Shown: positions 24,907 to 34,800 of the stretch, one piece after another | Layout: every line of letters starts with the position of its first letter | Position numbering within the stretch: the stretch's first letter is position 1 | Origin: Symbiodinium kawagutii | Taxonomy: Eukaryota; Sar; Dinophyceae; Suessiales; Symbiodiniaceae | Assembly: GCA_009767595.1 (NCBI GenBank) | Contig: VSDK01002231.1 | Coordinates: 204,219-268,218 of the forward strand | Reading direction: 5' to 3' | DNA length: 64,000 nucleotides | Made by a program: the position numbers and the translations under genes | The notes under the pieces: model-generated | The model's input: only the letters and a program-made list of their open reading frames with translations | The model's database searches: none | What the model was told of the DNA's origin: nothing

Positions 24907-27245
24907 CTTCACTGCTAGTTCCGGTTGCCAAAATGGCCAACAAATTCTAACAAGATTTTCTGCAGGTTTAACGAAACGGTTGATGACGGTTCAACCAGAT
25001 TGGTGGTAATGATGGTTCGAATGAATGGTATTGAATGGCTACGTAAATGGCTCTGGTAAATGCCGCGGATTTTGAAAACACACATTTGTCATGTCTGAGT
25101 TGGGAGAAGATCTCATCAAGTGACATTCTGAACCTGGGTGGGAAATGTCAAAACAAAGGACTGCAGCATCTCAAACTGATTTGTTTGAGGATTAATGGCA
25201 ATTGCCGCACTAAGACCAGCATTTTGTTAGAACCCTCCTGGCAGCTCCAAATCGCTCCCTCCCAGCTACCAGCCAAAGGAATAGTTTTTGCCACACTAGT
25301 TTGAATCTTCATACACCAGTTGGATCAAATATTATGAGCATACACTAACAAACTGTGAAGACTAACAAACTATGAAGATCAACAATGCTACACCAAGCCA
25401 CATAGTTCGAATCGATCTTTGGCAGGCTTGTAGCATCGCCACCTGAGCGCAGTCCACGGACCCTGATGGGTGATGAATTACCTTTATGCAGTGGTTGATG
25501 ATCATTGATAACGGCATATAGCGGCTATACCGCAGCCTTGGAAACACTAAAAATGGCTCAAAGAAAACAAACAAACAAACACATTGAAAAAGACATGGAA
25601 ACAAAAACAGAAAAGACACTTTGGCAATGGAAATGGTCGGGCCAGCTGCCAGGGTGCTGAAGTCAAAAGAGAATCCAAATGGCAAGCGCCGATTCCAGTA
25701 TTGGTCGTCATCATCGCCATAGACCTTGGACCAGCGGCTGGTGCCATCCAGGACATTGGGATTAATTAAGCCAGGACTGTCAAACAGGGGCTGTAAGGCA
25801 TTGATGGGATGTTCTCGTCGCAAATCTGAGCAACAACAAGTTGAGGCAACTGTCATATGGGGTTCGTAAGGAATTCAATGACGTCTTGCTTAAAAGGATG
25901 TTCACGTACATTTACGCACCTGTATGTGTATACATGCATGGATGACATGCTAATTAATCATCAAACTCTGCATCAAACACCTGCATGTACACGACAGGTG
26001 CAAAATCTAGATCTGAACTACACGACAGGTACAGACACAACCTGAACGGGAAGACCCAAAGGACAGAGGTGTCTGCCTCTCATCCAGTTCTCCGCTGGGA
26101 CAACCGGCCCCGCCAATGCGCACGCTCACGGTGCGCATGGTGTCGGAATGCTTTTGGAGGATGAACCTGGGCCACGGGCGCTGGATGAATGCATCGCACA
26201 AGATTCAAAATTAGCCACCAGTTTGACCATGAAGTCATGATTCAACTAGAATCACATCTATGAACCTTTGATAGCTTGAGGGAATTTGATGAATACATAA
26301 AGGCATAGAATTGCAAGTTTTGCCTCGGTCGTGACAAAAACTTGGCCCAGCGGTATTCCAGAAGGTGGTTGGGTCACTCAAAAACAACGCTGATCAGCAA
26401 CTCTGATCAGCAACTCTGCTAGTTGGAGGTGAAGGAATGTCTCCGCATCGCGATCTCAAGAGGAGTTGACCAGCAATTATTGGCATCAATTTTGTAGATG
26501 CTGTTCATCTAATTTCATATGAGCCAGGGTGTGGTGTAATCATTGCCTGTCATGAACTATCACCACTACACCCTCATGCTCACCTCATCTTTATCATAGT
26601 TGGGCATCAACCATGGTATTATCATAAACCATTGTGCAAACATTACCATTGAAATTAACTCTCAACCCAGGCCCAGGTGCTGTTGGAACAGCAGTATAGT
26701 AGCTACCATCAAGCTAAAACTACATTATCATTTCGACCATTGCATGCATGTTTTCTGAATACATCCAGCCGTTCACCGTTAATCATGTAACGCCGTGTGC
26801 CATCACGAGCCTCCAACAAAAACATTCTACAAACAACTATCAACGATCATGACCATTGGAAACCGATCAACTAATCACTATCAATCATACAAAAAACTGA
26901 TAGTGGAAAGTTAAATTATCAGCCACTATTAGGGATTATTCTGAGGCGTGTGATCATTCTCAAACAACACAACACTTGTAAGGCATTTGATGTAGCCATT
27001 GTTTGGAATGAAAAAAGCAAACCCAACAAAATACATGCCATCTGACATAGCCACTATCAACCATCACATGGCCAACAAACACATGAACCATGACGAACCC
27101 AGATTCCTTTAACAAAAGTATCAACCCAACGGTTGGTGCCAAGGTGCTGTTCCACCATCTGCTTGGACAAATCATAGGGCGAGCGCAAAGCACTCAGTGG
27201 TGGGTTGGCCCCTGGACTGTTCTCGTCCTGGCCGGGTAGCTTCAC
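12180..27245 (-). CDS. Unrecognised large multi-exon gene: charged helical protein with hydrophobic segments (span)
   Basis: About eighteen exon-like segments on the minus strand, each listed separately. In order of transcription they give an N-terminal region of mixed composition, a hydrophobic exon near 22.7 kb, then a long series rich in Lys/Glu/Asp/Gln and predicted helical (21.7-17.0 kb). A single classic membrane helix followed by Arg-Arg-Arg comes near 16.2 kb, then a short C-terminal part to a stop at 12076. I recognise no family. It may be more than one gene; the grouping rests only on strand, spacing and similar composition. Confidence 0.35.
12590..12915. repeat. Degenerate CTG/CTA-type trinucleotide region
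   Basis: Imperfect repeats of CTG, CTA, TTA and related triplets, with a purer CTG run near 12788-12812. Low-complexity intron-type sequence; the open frames through it are repeat artefacts. Confidence 0.7.
13748..13812 (-). CDS. Probable exon (ELSTKLAAATGRINFMVRRA)
   Basis: A CCTCAG-G acceptor leads to ELSTKLAAATGRINFMVRRA then PGRP and TGA on the minus strand. Confidence 0.4.
14010..14105 (-). CDS. Probable exon (DVGQWFTLAASGNHDECEGW)
   Basis: Minus strand reads DVGQWFTLAASGNHDECEGW then PAEVVRPRN. Good contrast with flanks; function unknown. Confidence 0.35.
15305..15530 (-). CDS. Possible Ser/Arg-rich exon
   Basis: Minus-strand open frame of about 70 codons with SPNIRQRLRSASTGNLFSSF, resembling a phosphorylatable linker. 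The plus-strand frame 15383-15673 (VEADLNLCRMLGDAWAEFNK) is equally protein-like. I cannot decide which is coding. Confidence 0.3.
15555..15645 (-). CDS. Probable exon (AHLEDTQPEHVAFAWLRADQ)
   Basis: After ACTCCAG the minus strand reads AHLEDTQPEHVAFAWLRADQ. The plus strand is also open across this place, so strand is supported only by acceptor and context. Confidence 0.35.
16140..16236 (-). CDS. Exon with single transmembrane helix and Arg-Arg-Arg stop-transfer
   Basis: After GTGACAG the minus strand reads ALLSWLLPATGFAMMALAFA directly followed by WRRRTADGDAM. This is a textbook membrane helix with a positive flank. It implies that the long charged helical region lies on one side of a membrane and a short C-terminal part on the other. 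Confidence 0.5.
17062..17227 (-). CDS. Probable helical exon (EAKEKGKAREKKIQDAMEEA)
   Basis: Minus strand reads RCLREAQGTSKASRCQVEDR, GHSLKH, EAKEKGKAREKKIQDAMEEA, WNGALQ. Very charged helix preceding the membrane helix exon by about 0.8 kb. Confidence 0.5.
17817..18063 (-). CDS. Long helical exon (IDSLAELEQQHDAFF...)
   Basis: A T-rich tract ending GTTTTTCAG precedes about 82 open codons on the minus strand: IDSLAELEQQHDAFFVGSLP, then AEYEGNIGRAEKTTEGMSGK, then AEKLAAQRGKAERQLRENEA. It ends near WYSE at a GT donor (GTATGG). This is the longest exon of this model and one of the few with both splice signals in canonical form. Confidence 0.55.
18832..18925 (-). CDS. Probable helical exon (EMKKKYRNLRTSQKDKAQDM)
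   Basis: After a CCAG acceptor the minus strand reads EMKKKYRNLRTSQKDKAQDM then MQAIQKGAHM, followed by GTCAGC as a possible GT donor. Highly basic helix. Confidence 0.45.
19100..19210 (-). CDS. Probable helical exon (ELKKLSKDIEKLADEEAKAP)
   Basis: After GCCGCAG the minus strand reads ELKKLSKDIEKLADEEAKAP then DDQLAARQLRLGGK. Heptad-like Leu spacing suggests a coiled coil. Confidence 0.5.
20415..20555 (-). CDS. Probable helical exon (FSDEKDSMLSSFEKKLGETW)
   Basis: Minus strand reads RHEAEEDFSDEKDSMLSSFE, then KKLGETWHDLEGKTAWN, and reaches a GT donor. A second frame (20290-20480) reads SLEREVECLGAKDAADIVFK and EAGIWNGRRMGAE, and may be a further exon or a shadow. Confidence 0.45.
20639..20760. 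repeat. GATGAT then CATTAT low-complexity repeat
   Basis: A short GAT run is followed by CATTAT-type hexamers over about 100 bases, located just upstream (minus sense) of the helical exon at 20415-20555. Confidence 0.75.
20985..21090 (-). CDS. Probable helical exon (GIEESANKADEADNIAGKIQ)
   Basis: An AG-GC acceptor leads into HAARWGAMGQ and GIEESANKADEADNIAGKIQ on the minus strand. Strong helical, charged character. Confidence 0.5.
21260..21374 (-). CDS. Probable helical exon (ELQKWLEAGARHMETLTSLA)
   Basis: A CACGCAG acceptor leads into ELQKWLEAGARHMETLTSLA followed by RIRSDGFGNMSRRFPAVG on the minus strand. Confidence 0.45.
21600..21707 (-). CDS. Probable helical exon (ELISEAVHDYEKSLKEGNET)
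   Basis: Minus strand reads ELISEAVHDYEKSLKEGNET then LKDGALVFTRVSLTVHDSAA. A GT donor after GGAGCTCTG is possible. Charged helix typical of the middle part of this model. Confidence 0.45.
22085..22200 (-). CDS. Probable exon (EALEEAWLTHPRLVKDGL)
   Basis: Minus strand reads FKGTFVARPHPGGLHHVFPQ and EALEEAWLTHPRLVKDGL before a TGA. A T/C-rich tract ending in CCCCAG inside the segment may be the true acceptor, starting the exon at EALEEAW. Confidence 0.4.
22600..22765 (-). CDS. Probable hydrophobic exon (membrane segments)
   Basis: Minus strand reads WGTGLLRTLIGQIVAQTTLP then PQVGAAGVVVGYCSLYRSIW. Two hydrophobic stretches separated by a Pro-rich turn, compatible with a membrane hairpin. Confidence 0.45.
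23180..23322 (-). CDS. Probable exon (SLVEANDPWNGLSCFGSTAP)
   Basis: After an AG-G acceptor the minus strand reads SLVEANDPWNGLSCFGSTAP, GLCCFLPTMRTLFLASLGLD, then PGSRG and a stop. Several Cys and a weakly hydrophobic part. Confidence 0.4.
24060..24195 (-). CDS. Probable exon (AALAVVVERLAVDPAVGGRR)
   Basis: Minus strand reads AALAVVVERLAVDPAVGGRR followed by GLEEKPMGWEKPLLLMAMNA. GC-rich, strongly protein-like. Function unknown. Confidence 0.45.
24557..24612. repeat. 18-base tandem repeat, three copies
   Basis: The unit GAAGAACACAATGGTGAA repeats three times with one change. Confidence 0.75.
24650..24795 (-). CDS. Probable exon, frame ambiguous
   Basis: Two minus-strand frames look protein-like: WARQAENVAEGTAVIGKSQG and, overlapping, AGTVPSLEDAPTLLRDLIFN. 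An AG acceptor follows a T/G-rich stretch near 24798. One frame must be a shadow of the other. Confidence 0.4.
24832..24906. repeat. (ATG)n microsatellite
   Basis: About 25 uninterrupted ATG/GAT triplets. Read as protein it gives poly-Met or poly-Ser, which I treat as artefacts. Confidence 0.95.
25640..25830 (-). CDS. Probable exon (INALQPLFDSPGLINPNVLD)
   Basis: Minus strand reads INALQPLFDSPGLINPNVLD, GTSRWSKVYGDDDDQYWNRR, then LPFGFSFDFSTLAAGP. Long, protein-like and one of the clearest exons of this model. The Trp/Asp-rich part looks like a folded extracellular or luminal region, but no family is recognised. Confidence 0.5.
26060..26205 (-). CDS. Probable exon (FIQRPWPRFILQKHSDTMR)
   Basis: Minus strand reads FIQRPWPRFILQKHSDTMRT, then VSVRIGGAGCPSGELDERQT. 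Good codon texture and sharp contrast with flanking intron-type sequence. Function unknown. Confidence 0.45.
27125..27245 (-). CDS. Probable exon (KLPGQDENSPGANPPL)
   Basis: Minus strand reads VKLPGQDENSPGANPPLSAL and then SPYDLSKQMVEQHLGTNRWV, a well-formed helix-like stretch. GC-rich compared with flanks. First clear exon below the WD40 tail of the myosin. No family recognised. Confidence 0.45.
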
Positions 27246-28364
27246 GGCTTACAGGGTGCCAACAATGGCCGTGTAAGCAAGAGCCCATAAGCAACAACAA
27301 TAAGCAAGTGACTTATCAAGGCTGAGCAGCAAGCAACTCAGACGGGTCATCTAATGTTAGCCAACCAGAACAATATAGAATACGAGCATTATATATCATT
27401 GTCTAGTCTAGGTTAACCCATGTTGATGGCTATCATATTTTGCCATTTACCTATTGTTCCCTATCCGCCGGACTGCAGGGCCAATGGTTATCACATGTTA
27501 CAACCACATATGGCACATATGGTGAATACATGCATTACTTTTTGCACAGTGTGTTGAATGCACTGTTGACCAATGGCTGATGACCGACAATCAGCAACTA
27601 TCATTTCAAGGTCACACGAAGGTTTCTGTTGGTTCAAAGCCAACAGCAAACAAGAATACTGGGGCATGTGCGAACATTGACGGTTCATTGGCGATCAATC
27701 AATGGCTAATGATAGTCGTCACACACATAGTCACCATTATCACCAATAATGGGAAATCGAGCTGCTACAGTAATGACTCCCCAGTCATGATGGTGAAACA
27801 ACAGCATGGTTCAGCCAGCAGTGAAGTTGTTTATTAATATGGATCTGCCATGAATCAGTAAGGATCGCAACCAGTTGTTGATAACCATGCACAGTGGTTG
27901 TAATTGAAAACTCTGTCAGGCAACAGTGAGATTCAGAGATCCGTTGATGCCAACCATAAAGATAGTCATAAATCATAATTAACTCCCTTTGCCGTGGTCT
28001 TTCTGGAAGTTGGCTTCATGGATTTCCAGTTCAAGAATGACAATGCGTACAAGACCCACTAGTAGCATCACCACGTATTGATTCATTTGATTCGATTGCC
28101 AGAACACATCACGCCAGCTGCTGGAACCAATGCCAACCATGATCAACCAACTGGGGTAGCTTGGAATGCGGTTCCAGTTGCCAGGTGCTACAAGCGAATC
28201 TGGAAAAATGTTTTGCAACCACAGTTTGCATTGTCACATGTTCTGGCATTGACTCAGAGTCATCCGCAACCTCAGCAGGATGCCATTGACATTGTGTGCT
28301 CCTTGAAGTGACGTGGGGATGCTATGACGCTTAGTCACGGTTTGTAGGCACTCCACCGGAGCCC

Positions 28365-28510
28365 CCATGAACCCACCAGATCTTCCAACTGTCCAAGGAG
28401 TCCAAGGGGCTTCGCCCAAATGTGAGCACCAGTGGTTGCAACACGCAAAAGATGACACCTCGTGGGTGAGAAGCGATCCGCCGTGCTACCCATCATGACC
28501 CACGAGAATG
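28365..28510 (-). CDS. Probable exon (HLLRVATTGAHIWAKPLGLL)
   Basis: Reads LGAFSWVMMGSTADRFSPTR, CHLLRVATTGAHIWAKPLGL, LGQLEDLVG on the minus strand. RVATTGAHIW is WD40-like. Gene membership uncertain. Confidence 0.4.
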
Positions 28511-28740
28511 CCCCAAGCTGACAGAGATGGTCAAACAAATGTCTGAAGTGCTAGCCTGATGGTGGCTTCCAGGAATTTTCCTGGATCATTTCACCAGGTC
28601 TTCTGATGTGCCGACTGATGCTAGGGCGTACGATGGCACAATTCAAAAGGGTTGCTCTTGCACGTGCTTTCACAACAATGGGTTCATGAATGTCCATGAT
28701 CTTTCCACTGCCGGCAAGGGGCGTAGACAACGGTACCAAC

Positions 28741-28850
28741 CTTATATTTTTGGGCCAGATTCGCCAAATCGCATAGTGCTGCAAGGTTCACCTCGCCCAG
28801 GGTAAGGTCTGTCATCGGAAAGCCGCCCCCGGTGGCAGTAGGACAAATGG
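28741..28850 (-). CDS. Probable exon ([20 protein letters not shown])
   Basis: Reads [20 protein letters not shown] then [13 protein letters not shown] and reaches a GT donor (GTTGGTACC). A CTTGCAG inside may be the acceptor, leaving a 40-base exon. It could end the myosin or belong to the next gene. Confidence 0.4.
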
Positions 28851-31800
28851 CAGCGTTGTGAGTCTTGAGGAAAAACCAAGTTGCAAAGCATGCTTTAAAA
28901 ACAACCATGGCTTGAAACTGATACGAGTATGTTCTGCTTGCCACTATCTGCATTGAGATTGGCACAGTGTTGTTTTGCACAATTGAATCCCTTGCTTCTG
29001 TTGTGCTCTGTTCGTTGTTGTATCTTCTTGGTCAGGGGCGGCAGCTACCCGTCTGCTTACTTTGCAACACTGGTAAGGCATGGCATGGCATGGCACGTAT
29101 GTACATTTTCGGCACGTATGTGTGCGTATTTAGTCTGCACAAGCACACTCGCACATGCACATACTCTACATGCAATCGCCCATGCCCGCTTGCACTTTTA
29201 CAACTTTATACATGTGCTGCATGACATTTTTGCTACAAGCCCACTCGGCCCGCCCTGCGCTCCAGTCATACCAGAAAAAGGGCCTCCATAAAGAACTGGT
29301 ATGGAGGACCAATCAAAGGCGGCTTGATAGCAATGATCAGCTTCTTCACATTGTACCTCAGGCTAGGGTACATGATTGCTCACGCTAATGGAAGCTTCGT
29401 GTCAAAATTTTGCGGGATGCATAATGTGTGCAAATAGATTGACGGGTACTTGGACGATAATCGGGCAAATAGATATATCATTGTCAATTCTATCTACTCT
29501 TTAAAAAACTGCCGTCTTGCTTCAGCTAAAATACTTTATATTAAAGCGTGTTTGAAATGTGCAGATGCACATACCACATGGATGCTGCATGTTGACCTCA
29601 AGACATTGCACTGCTATGATGTCCAGCTGAGCGATGTCCCCTTTGAGGGCCATGTTTGCAAAGTCTGGACTCGATATGGCTGGCTATGGCGCCAAGCCTT
29701 ATTCCCCGTCATACATCGCCAATCATATGCTCATAAGATCCACTCAATCCTTAGTTATGCTGATATGACTTTCGATTTGGAGTGTCATGCAGTGGCCCTT
29801 GCTTGGCCTGTTGAAACTAAAAGCCTTCCAGCTGTCCATTTCACTTCCCCTATCATGCCCAGGTTCTGCTTAAAAAGAATCTCTTCGATCTTCGCGGGGT
29901 CCCGCAAGTCTGCCTGAGTGCTTGGCGTCCATTTCGAGTCAACAAACTTGGAGAAAATCTATCCCATCAGTCGTTTGTTGACTATGGATTCCCCAAAGCG
30001 GACGATAAAATACACCCACAGTCCCACAGCTCTCTATCTCTCTCTTCCCATTCCCATGCACCCCTAGTCTATTCATCTTTATTGTTCATGCACCATGCGC
30101 AACCAATCATCAAAGGCTTTGCCTACAGGGCCTACTCATGCTCATACCTCCCTCCATCATGGCATTTGTTAGGTGGTTCTCAGCCTTGCCACCTGAGCAA
30201 AGCTTTCCCCCAGTGTTGGTCCAACAACTTGGGCACCCTGACTAAAACCCCCAGCTACCATTAAGCTGATGATAGGTCATGTGGCCATCACCCTGTTCGG
30301 TCCAAGCGGCCCGAAGGTTCACGTCTGCCCCTCCAGTTTTGGGCTCTCGAAGGTCCAGCGAGATGAGCTTTTCTCGAGAGCCGGCCTCCAAGCAGAACAG
30401 TGAACAACATGACCAACAATGCCCCAGCACAGTTCCCTATAGCACAACGCCCCAAGGATAATGAAGAACAAGGGCAACCAAGAGCAACAACGACGGATCA
30501 CCCCCGAGACTATGGGTGGATGGGGGGTACCGACAATTCCCACAAAAATTGAAGAAGTAACGGAGGAACTCAAGGGACATGGCGGATGTTTTGGGCGGCA
30601 AGTGACACACCGATAGGAAACCAAGACCCAGACATCAAAAGACTGCCCCTGCAGTTGCCCTCAAGCTTGGCGACACCCACCAAGGCCCTGATACTGAGGT
30701 CAGGTAATCACTTCCCATCGCTTCCTCCAATAACCATCCCTGCCAACTGAAAATGTTTATGGATTCTTCACTGAAACCATGGGAGTAATGATCTGATCAT
30801 GATCTCATGTTTCATTCCCAAATATTGCCTATGAGGTTGCATAAAAGTCGCCAGCTTTGCTTTTTTCCAAAAGCAAAATGCAGAAGTCAGTAGTGCGAAT
30901 TAGGACGGAATCGCCCGAAATTGCAAGGTCTTCATGAATTGAATAGCGAATTATCTCTACCAAGCGAGCTGGAGGTCGCACTGGCAAGTCAGAAAGACTG
31001 CAAAGCATATTGATGTTCTTTCGAAATCGTCAAGAGAATCCCTGCAATAACAAAATTATTGAATTGCTAGAAAAACAAACGCTAAACAATCAAACTCTTC
31101 CAAAGCTTTTCCACTGCGACTGTCTCAGTCTGAAAGTTGAAAAAACACCTGCCGAGCGGCATCTTTACAGAATCTCCTACACGAAAGAGCAGATGGAGAC
31201 GCCAGAATTCACTGGCTGAGTTTGATCATAAGCGATCAAACACTGCCTGCCTTCATCTGCCAACAGCAGCACCTGAGGAACCAATGCGGAAGACCTGGTG
31301 GCGAAACCGCAGCGGAGAGCCTCTGACGACAAGGGCACCTGCGACCTGCGTCGAGAATGCCGAAACAGTGGGCCAGGCAGGATGAAAGGCACACGAAAAA
31401 TGCCATCCCACGGTCCACTGTCACTATTGGTTTTGACCCATACCCATGTCCCATGCCCAATTATGGGAAAAACCATGGCGGAAAGTGGCAAAAAAACAAT
31501 TAGACTGCTTATGGGTGGTCTCAGGGTCCAGTAGGGACAATGGCCTGCTCCGACAATAACTGCTAATTGCAATGTGTTACAAAGATTATGGTTATAAAGC
31601 CAGTGGTAACCGGTTCTTCAAACCGCAATTATAGCATTTGTTGAGCCAACTGCATAGCAAACAGTTTGCAAAACATTTTTTCTCCCACACACCTTTTCTC
31701 GGCACCTGTCAAACTATCAAGTGCTTTGACCAGTATAGATCACATATTTCAAGTATCACCAGTTAATATCCATGGTCAATTTTGGGGTTGTCACCCACCT

Positions 31801-34800
31801 CCTAAGACTACATCTACATAGGGTCATAGGCCCTATTTCCAAGGTCATATTCTTATTCCAATGGGTCACCCAGCCACCCCCTTGGGTGGCCCAACTCGGC
31901 AGCTGGATGCCACTGGTGTGATCGGCGCTCACTGTGGAGTAGCTTGCCATCCTTGGTGGACCCTGGGGATTGCAACCGTTCAGCAGCCGTCCATCGACTC
32001 ATTCACCGCTTCAACCACCATCAATCAGTATTGGCATCAGTTCATACAATTTTATCGTTCTTCTTGAGCAGTTTTTGGCACTTGGTTGGGTTAAGAACAA
32101 GTGCAAGAAGCCGCGTGCAAGGTACATTCCCGTTTCATGTTTCTGTGTAAACTCATCGGCTAGAGTGCCTATAGCGCAAAGAAGGGTTAAAAATTGGCCT
32201 CAAGGTTCTTGATGAGTGTGGGTTTTGACTCTTGGGCTTCGAGTCAAACAAAATCCTCGCACGGACTGCTCAACTGCTGGAGGCTGGGTTATCAGATCAG
32301 AGAGAGAGAGGGGGAGACAAGGAGTCACACAAATCAGCACATATAGACCGAGAGCTCGAGCCAAAAGGAGGCTAAGTGACTGACAAGTAGAGAGAGAGAG
32401 AGAGAATGTGCAGGACAAGTATGCAACAGTGGTTCTGTGTTTTGATGTTCTGCAATTGGTACATGTCGATTTTAATTACTGCCACATCATGCTCTGTTGT
32501 ATATTGGCCCCATGAGATTACACAAGCATCGGGGTACTGCAACAATGACCGCTACGCAGTTCTTGAAGAAAAGGCAGCTGGAAGTGGATCAAAATGGTCT
32601 GAATCATTTGCTGCAAACGCGAGCTGCGCCAAGCTTCAGCACCGATGGACAAAACCGTGTTGGGATTGATCACGGGCTTTCTCATTGTCAGGCTGTGATG
32701 AACACCTTGGGAGCTCAACGGATCTCACCCCGGTCTCCAAGGTGAGAAGCTCCGCGGGTGTCGGGCAGTTGAACAAACATTGGAGCCGTCCATAATATGC
32801 ATCAAAAATACATCCATGAATCGGGGCATCCTGCAGCTTAAAATAACTGATAATATGTTAATTACTTGCAAAAGTATTATCATACGTACTAATTCACTAA
32901 GTATAGCCAAAAATTAATAGTCGGTATAGTTGTTAATTGTAAAATATTTTCGCGAAACAGTTTTCCTGAGTTGGCAGCATGAAACTAGATATAACTCACC
33001 AAATAATCATTGTTAAGGCTAACTCAACGATTGCAATAGTACAGCATAATTTGATGATGCCCCACCAGTGGTTGGCGGCTCATTGCAGCTCTCCCTATTG
33101 CTTTCCACCCCAGTTGCGATCGATGGTTAGATCGTAGCTATGACAAAATGTAAATGCCCGAATTATCATCATAAAAAATGCTATGGATCATAATTGCGTG
33201 ACTTCATATTGCATTCATCACTGCATGATACTGCATTGCAATAAGAGGTATTGTTGTACACAAGTTATCACTATCATATTTGAATAAGAGGGATTACATA
33301 CAACATTGCATGCACACCTGTAGCTACCATATCATTCACCAACCCTTACCTTCAGCGATGGTGTATCTCTCTCTCCATCGCTGTCTCTGTGCTGCCAGTG
33401 GCATGGGCGAGAAAGCGGCTCCGTGTCAGTCGCCCAGAAAAACTGATGCAATATAATGATAATGATCAGTGTTGATATGCAGGCCTAATTCTCAACCACC
33501 CGTCACCACCTATAACCACCCGTAACCACCGAATCTCCATTCAACTAACCACCTATAACCATCATTCAGAATCATTCATCTCCATTGAAGTACCTAATCT
33601 CAACCTACCTGTAACCACTTAATAACCACTTAAACTCAACCTCAACCACCCAATCTCAAAAACTCTCCGCGGCACTGCGGGGATCATCCTCCAGGGGCGC
33701 ATGAACTGCAACAATGGCCTTGGTAGGGATAGCATCAACGGAGATTTCAACCGTTGAAATCCTTAAGGGTCGACAAAACTTTATGGAGAGGTATACGTAA
33801 CCTATACATATCGATATATTGTCTCAAAACTGTTTGAAGACCACGGATCCCTTTTAGTCATAGCTTGTTGAAGATCTTTTTGGAAAAAATGACCTTCAGG
33901 ATCACATGTCTGAGATTATAGAGGGTTACATGCCAACAAGGATTAGTTTTATGCAAAATAAGCATGTAACCAACCGTTAAGTCACATAATGTCATGTAAT
34001 CTTGCTTACATATTGGTTTCATGGTTGTATGTTGCAAGGTTCGCCTGCCCATTTGCTTGGTATGGCTTGTGTTGAATCATGCACATATGTAGTGTTTGAT
34101 GTGCAACACACACACGCGTATATTGTATTAGCTTCACAAGAATGATGGATAATGAGGGTGAATAGTGGTTATATGATAAGGATTGCATAGCTAAAAGGAT
34201 AGAAGCTACCTCGTGGCTGGTAATGTTTGCACTGAACAGTTTCACAATGGCTCAGGTTCAAAATTGGTGAATGATGATTGCTATTGGTCAATGCGCATTG
34301 GTAATGGCTCAAACTGGTGGCTGATTAATGATGGCAAATTCATGACGGTCATGGTATGATGTTCACTGACTAATGGTTCAATGGTGGGGGAGAACAAGCC
34401 CCATTTTAGCTAGCTCCTGCTGATTAATAATAAATTGTTTTCTTGCTGCAGCATGGGTGTGAAAGCAAAAGTGGGACATGGCTAAAATAAGGAGTTCCAA
34501 AAAGACAGCAAACTACTGTAGGCATTTCTGATAGTTAAGTAACCAATTTGACCCATCATCATCACAATCACCGATTCTGTGTCAACAAGGTAGCCCTTTT
34601 TTAATTACAGTAGATGCACTGCTCGCAAGCCTAGCAGTCTATCACAGCTGTATGCTATCCACCACCATCACCTTGCACATGCATTCCACCATCATCACCT
34701 TCCATCTTCTACCTCTGGCATGCCCAAACTCACAAACTCAGAATGTAGATGCACCTGAGCAACCATCACATCAGCATCAGCAATCGGTGACCAGCCAAAA

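Noticed and set aside
25555..25610. Possible spliced-leader relic (ATGGCTCAAAG near 25557)
   Set aside because: Only about eight bases agree with the dinoflagellate spliced leader core, which is within chance. No better match was noticed by eye on either strand; a computed search for the 22-base leader would settle it.
29450..29917. 155-codon plus-strand frame
   Set aside because: It overlaps the minus-strand WD40-like exon at 29800-29913, which has splice signals; the plus-strand sequence shows no family motif.
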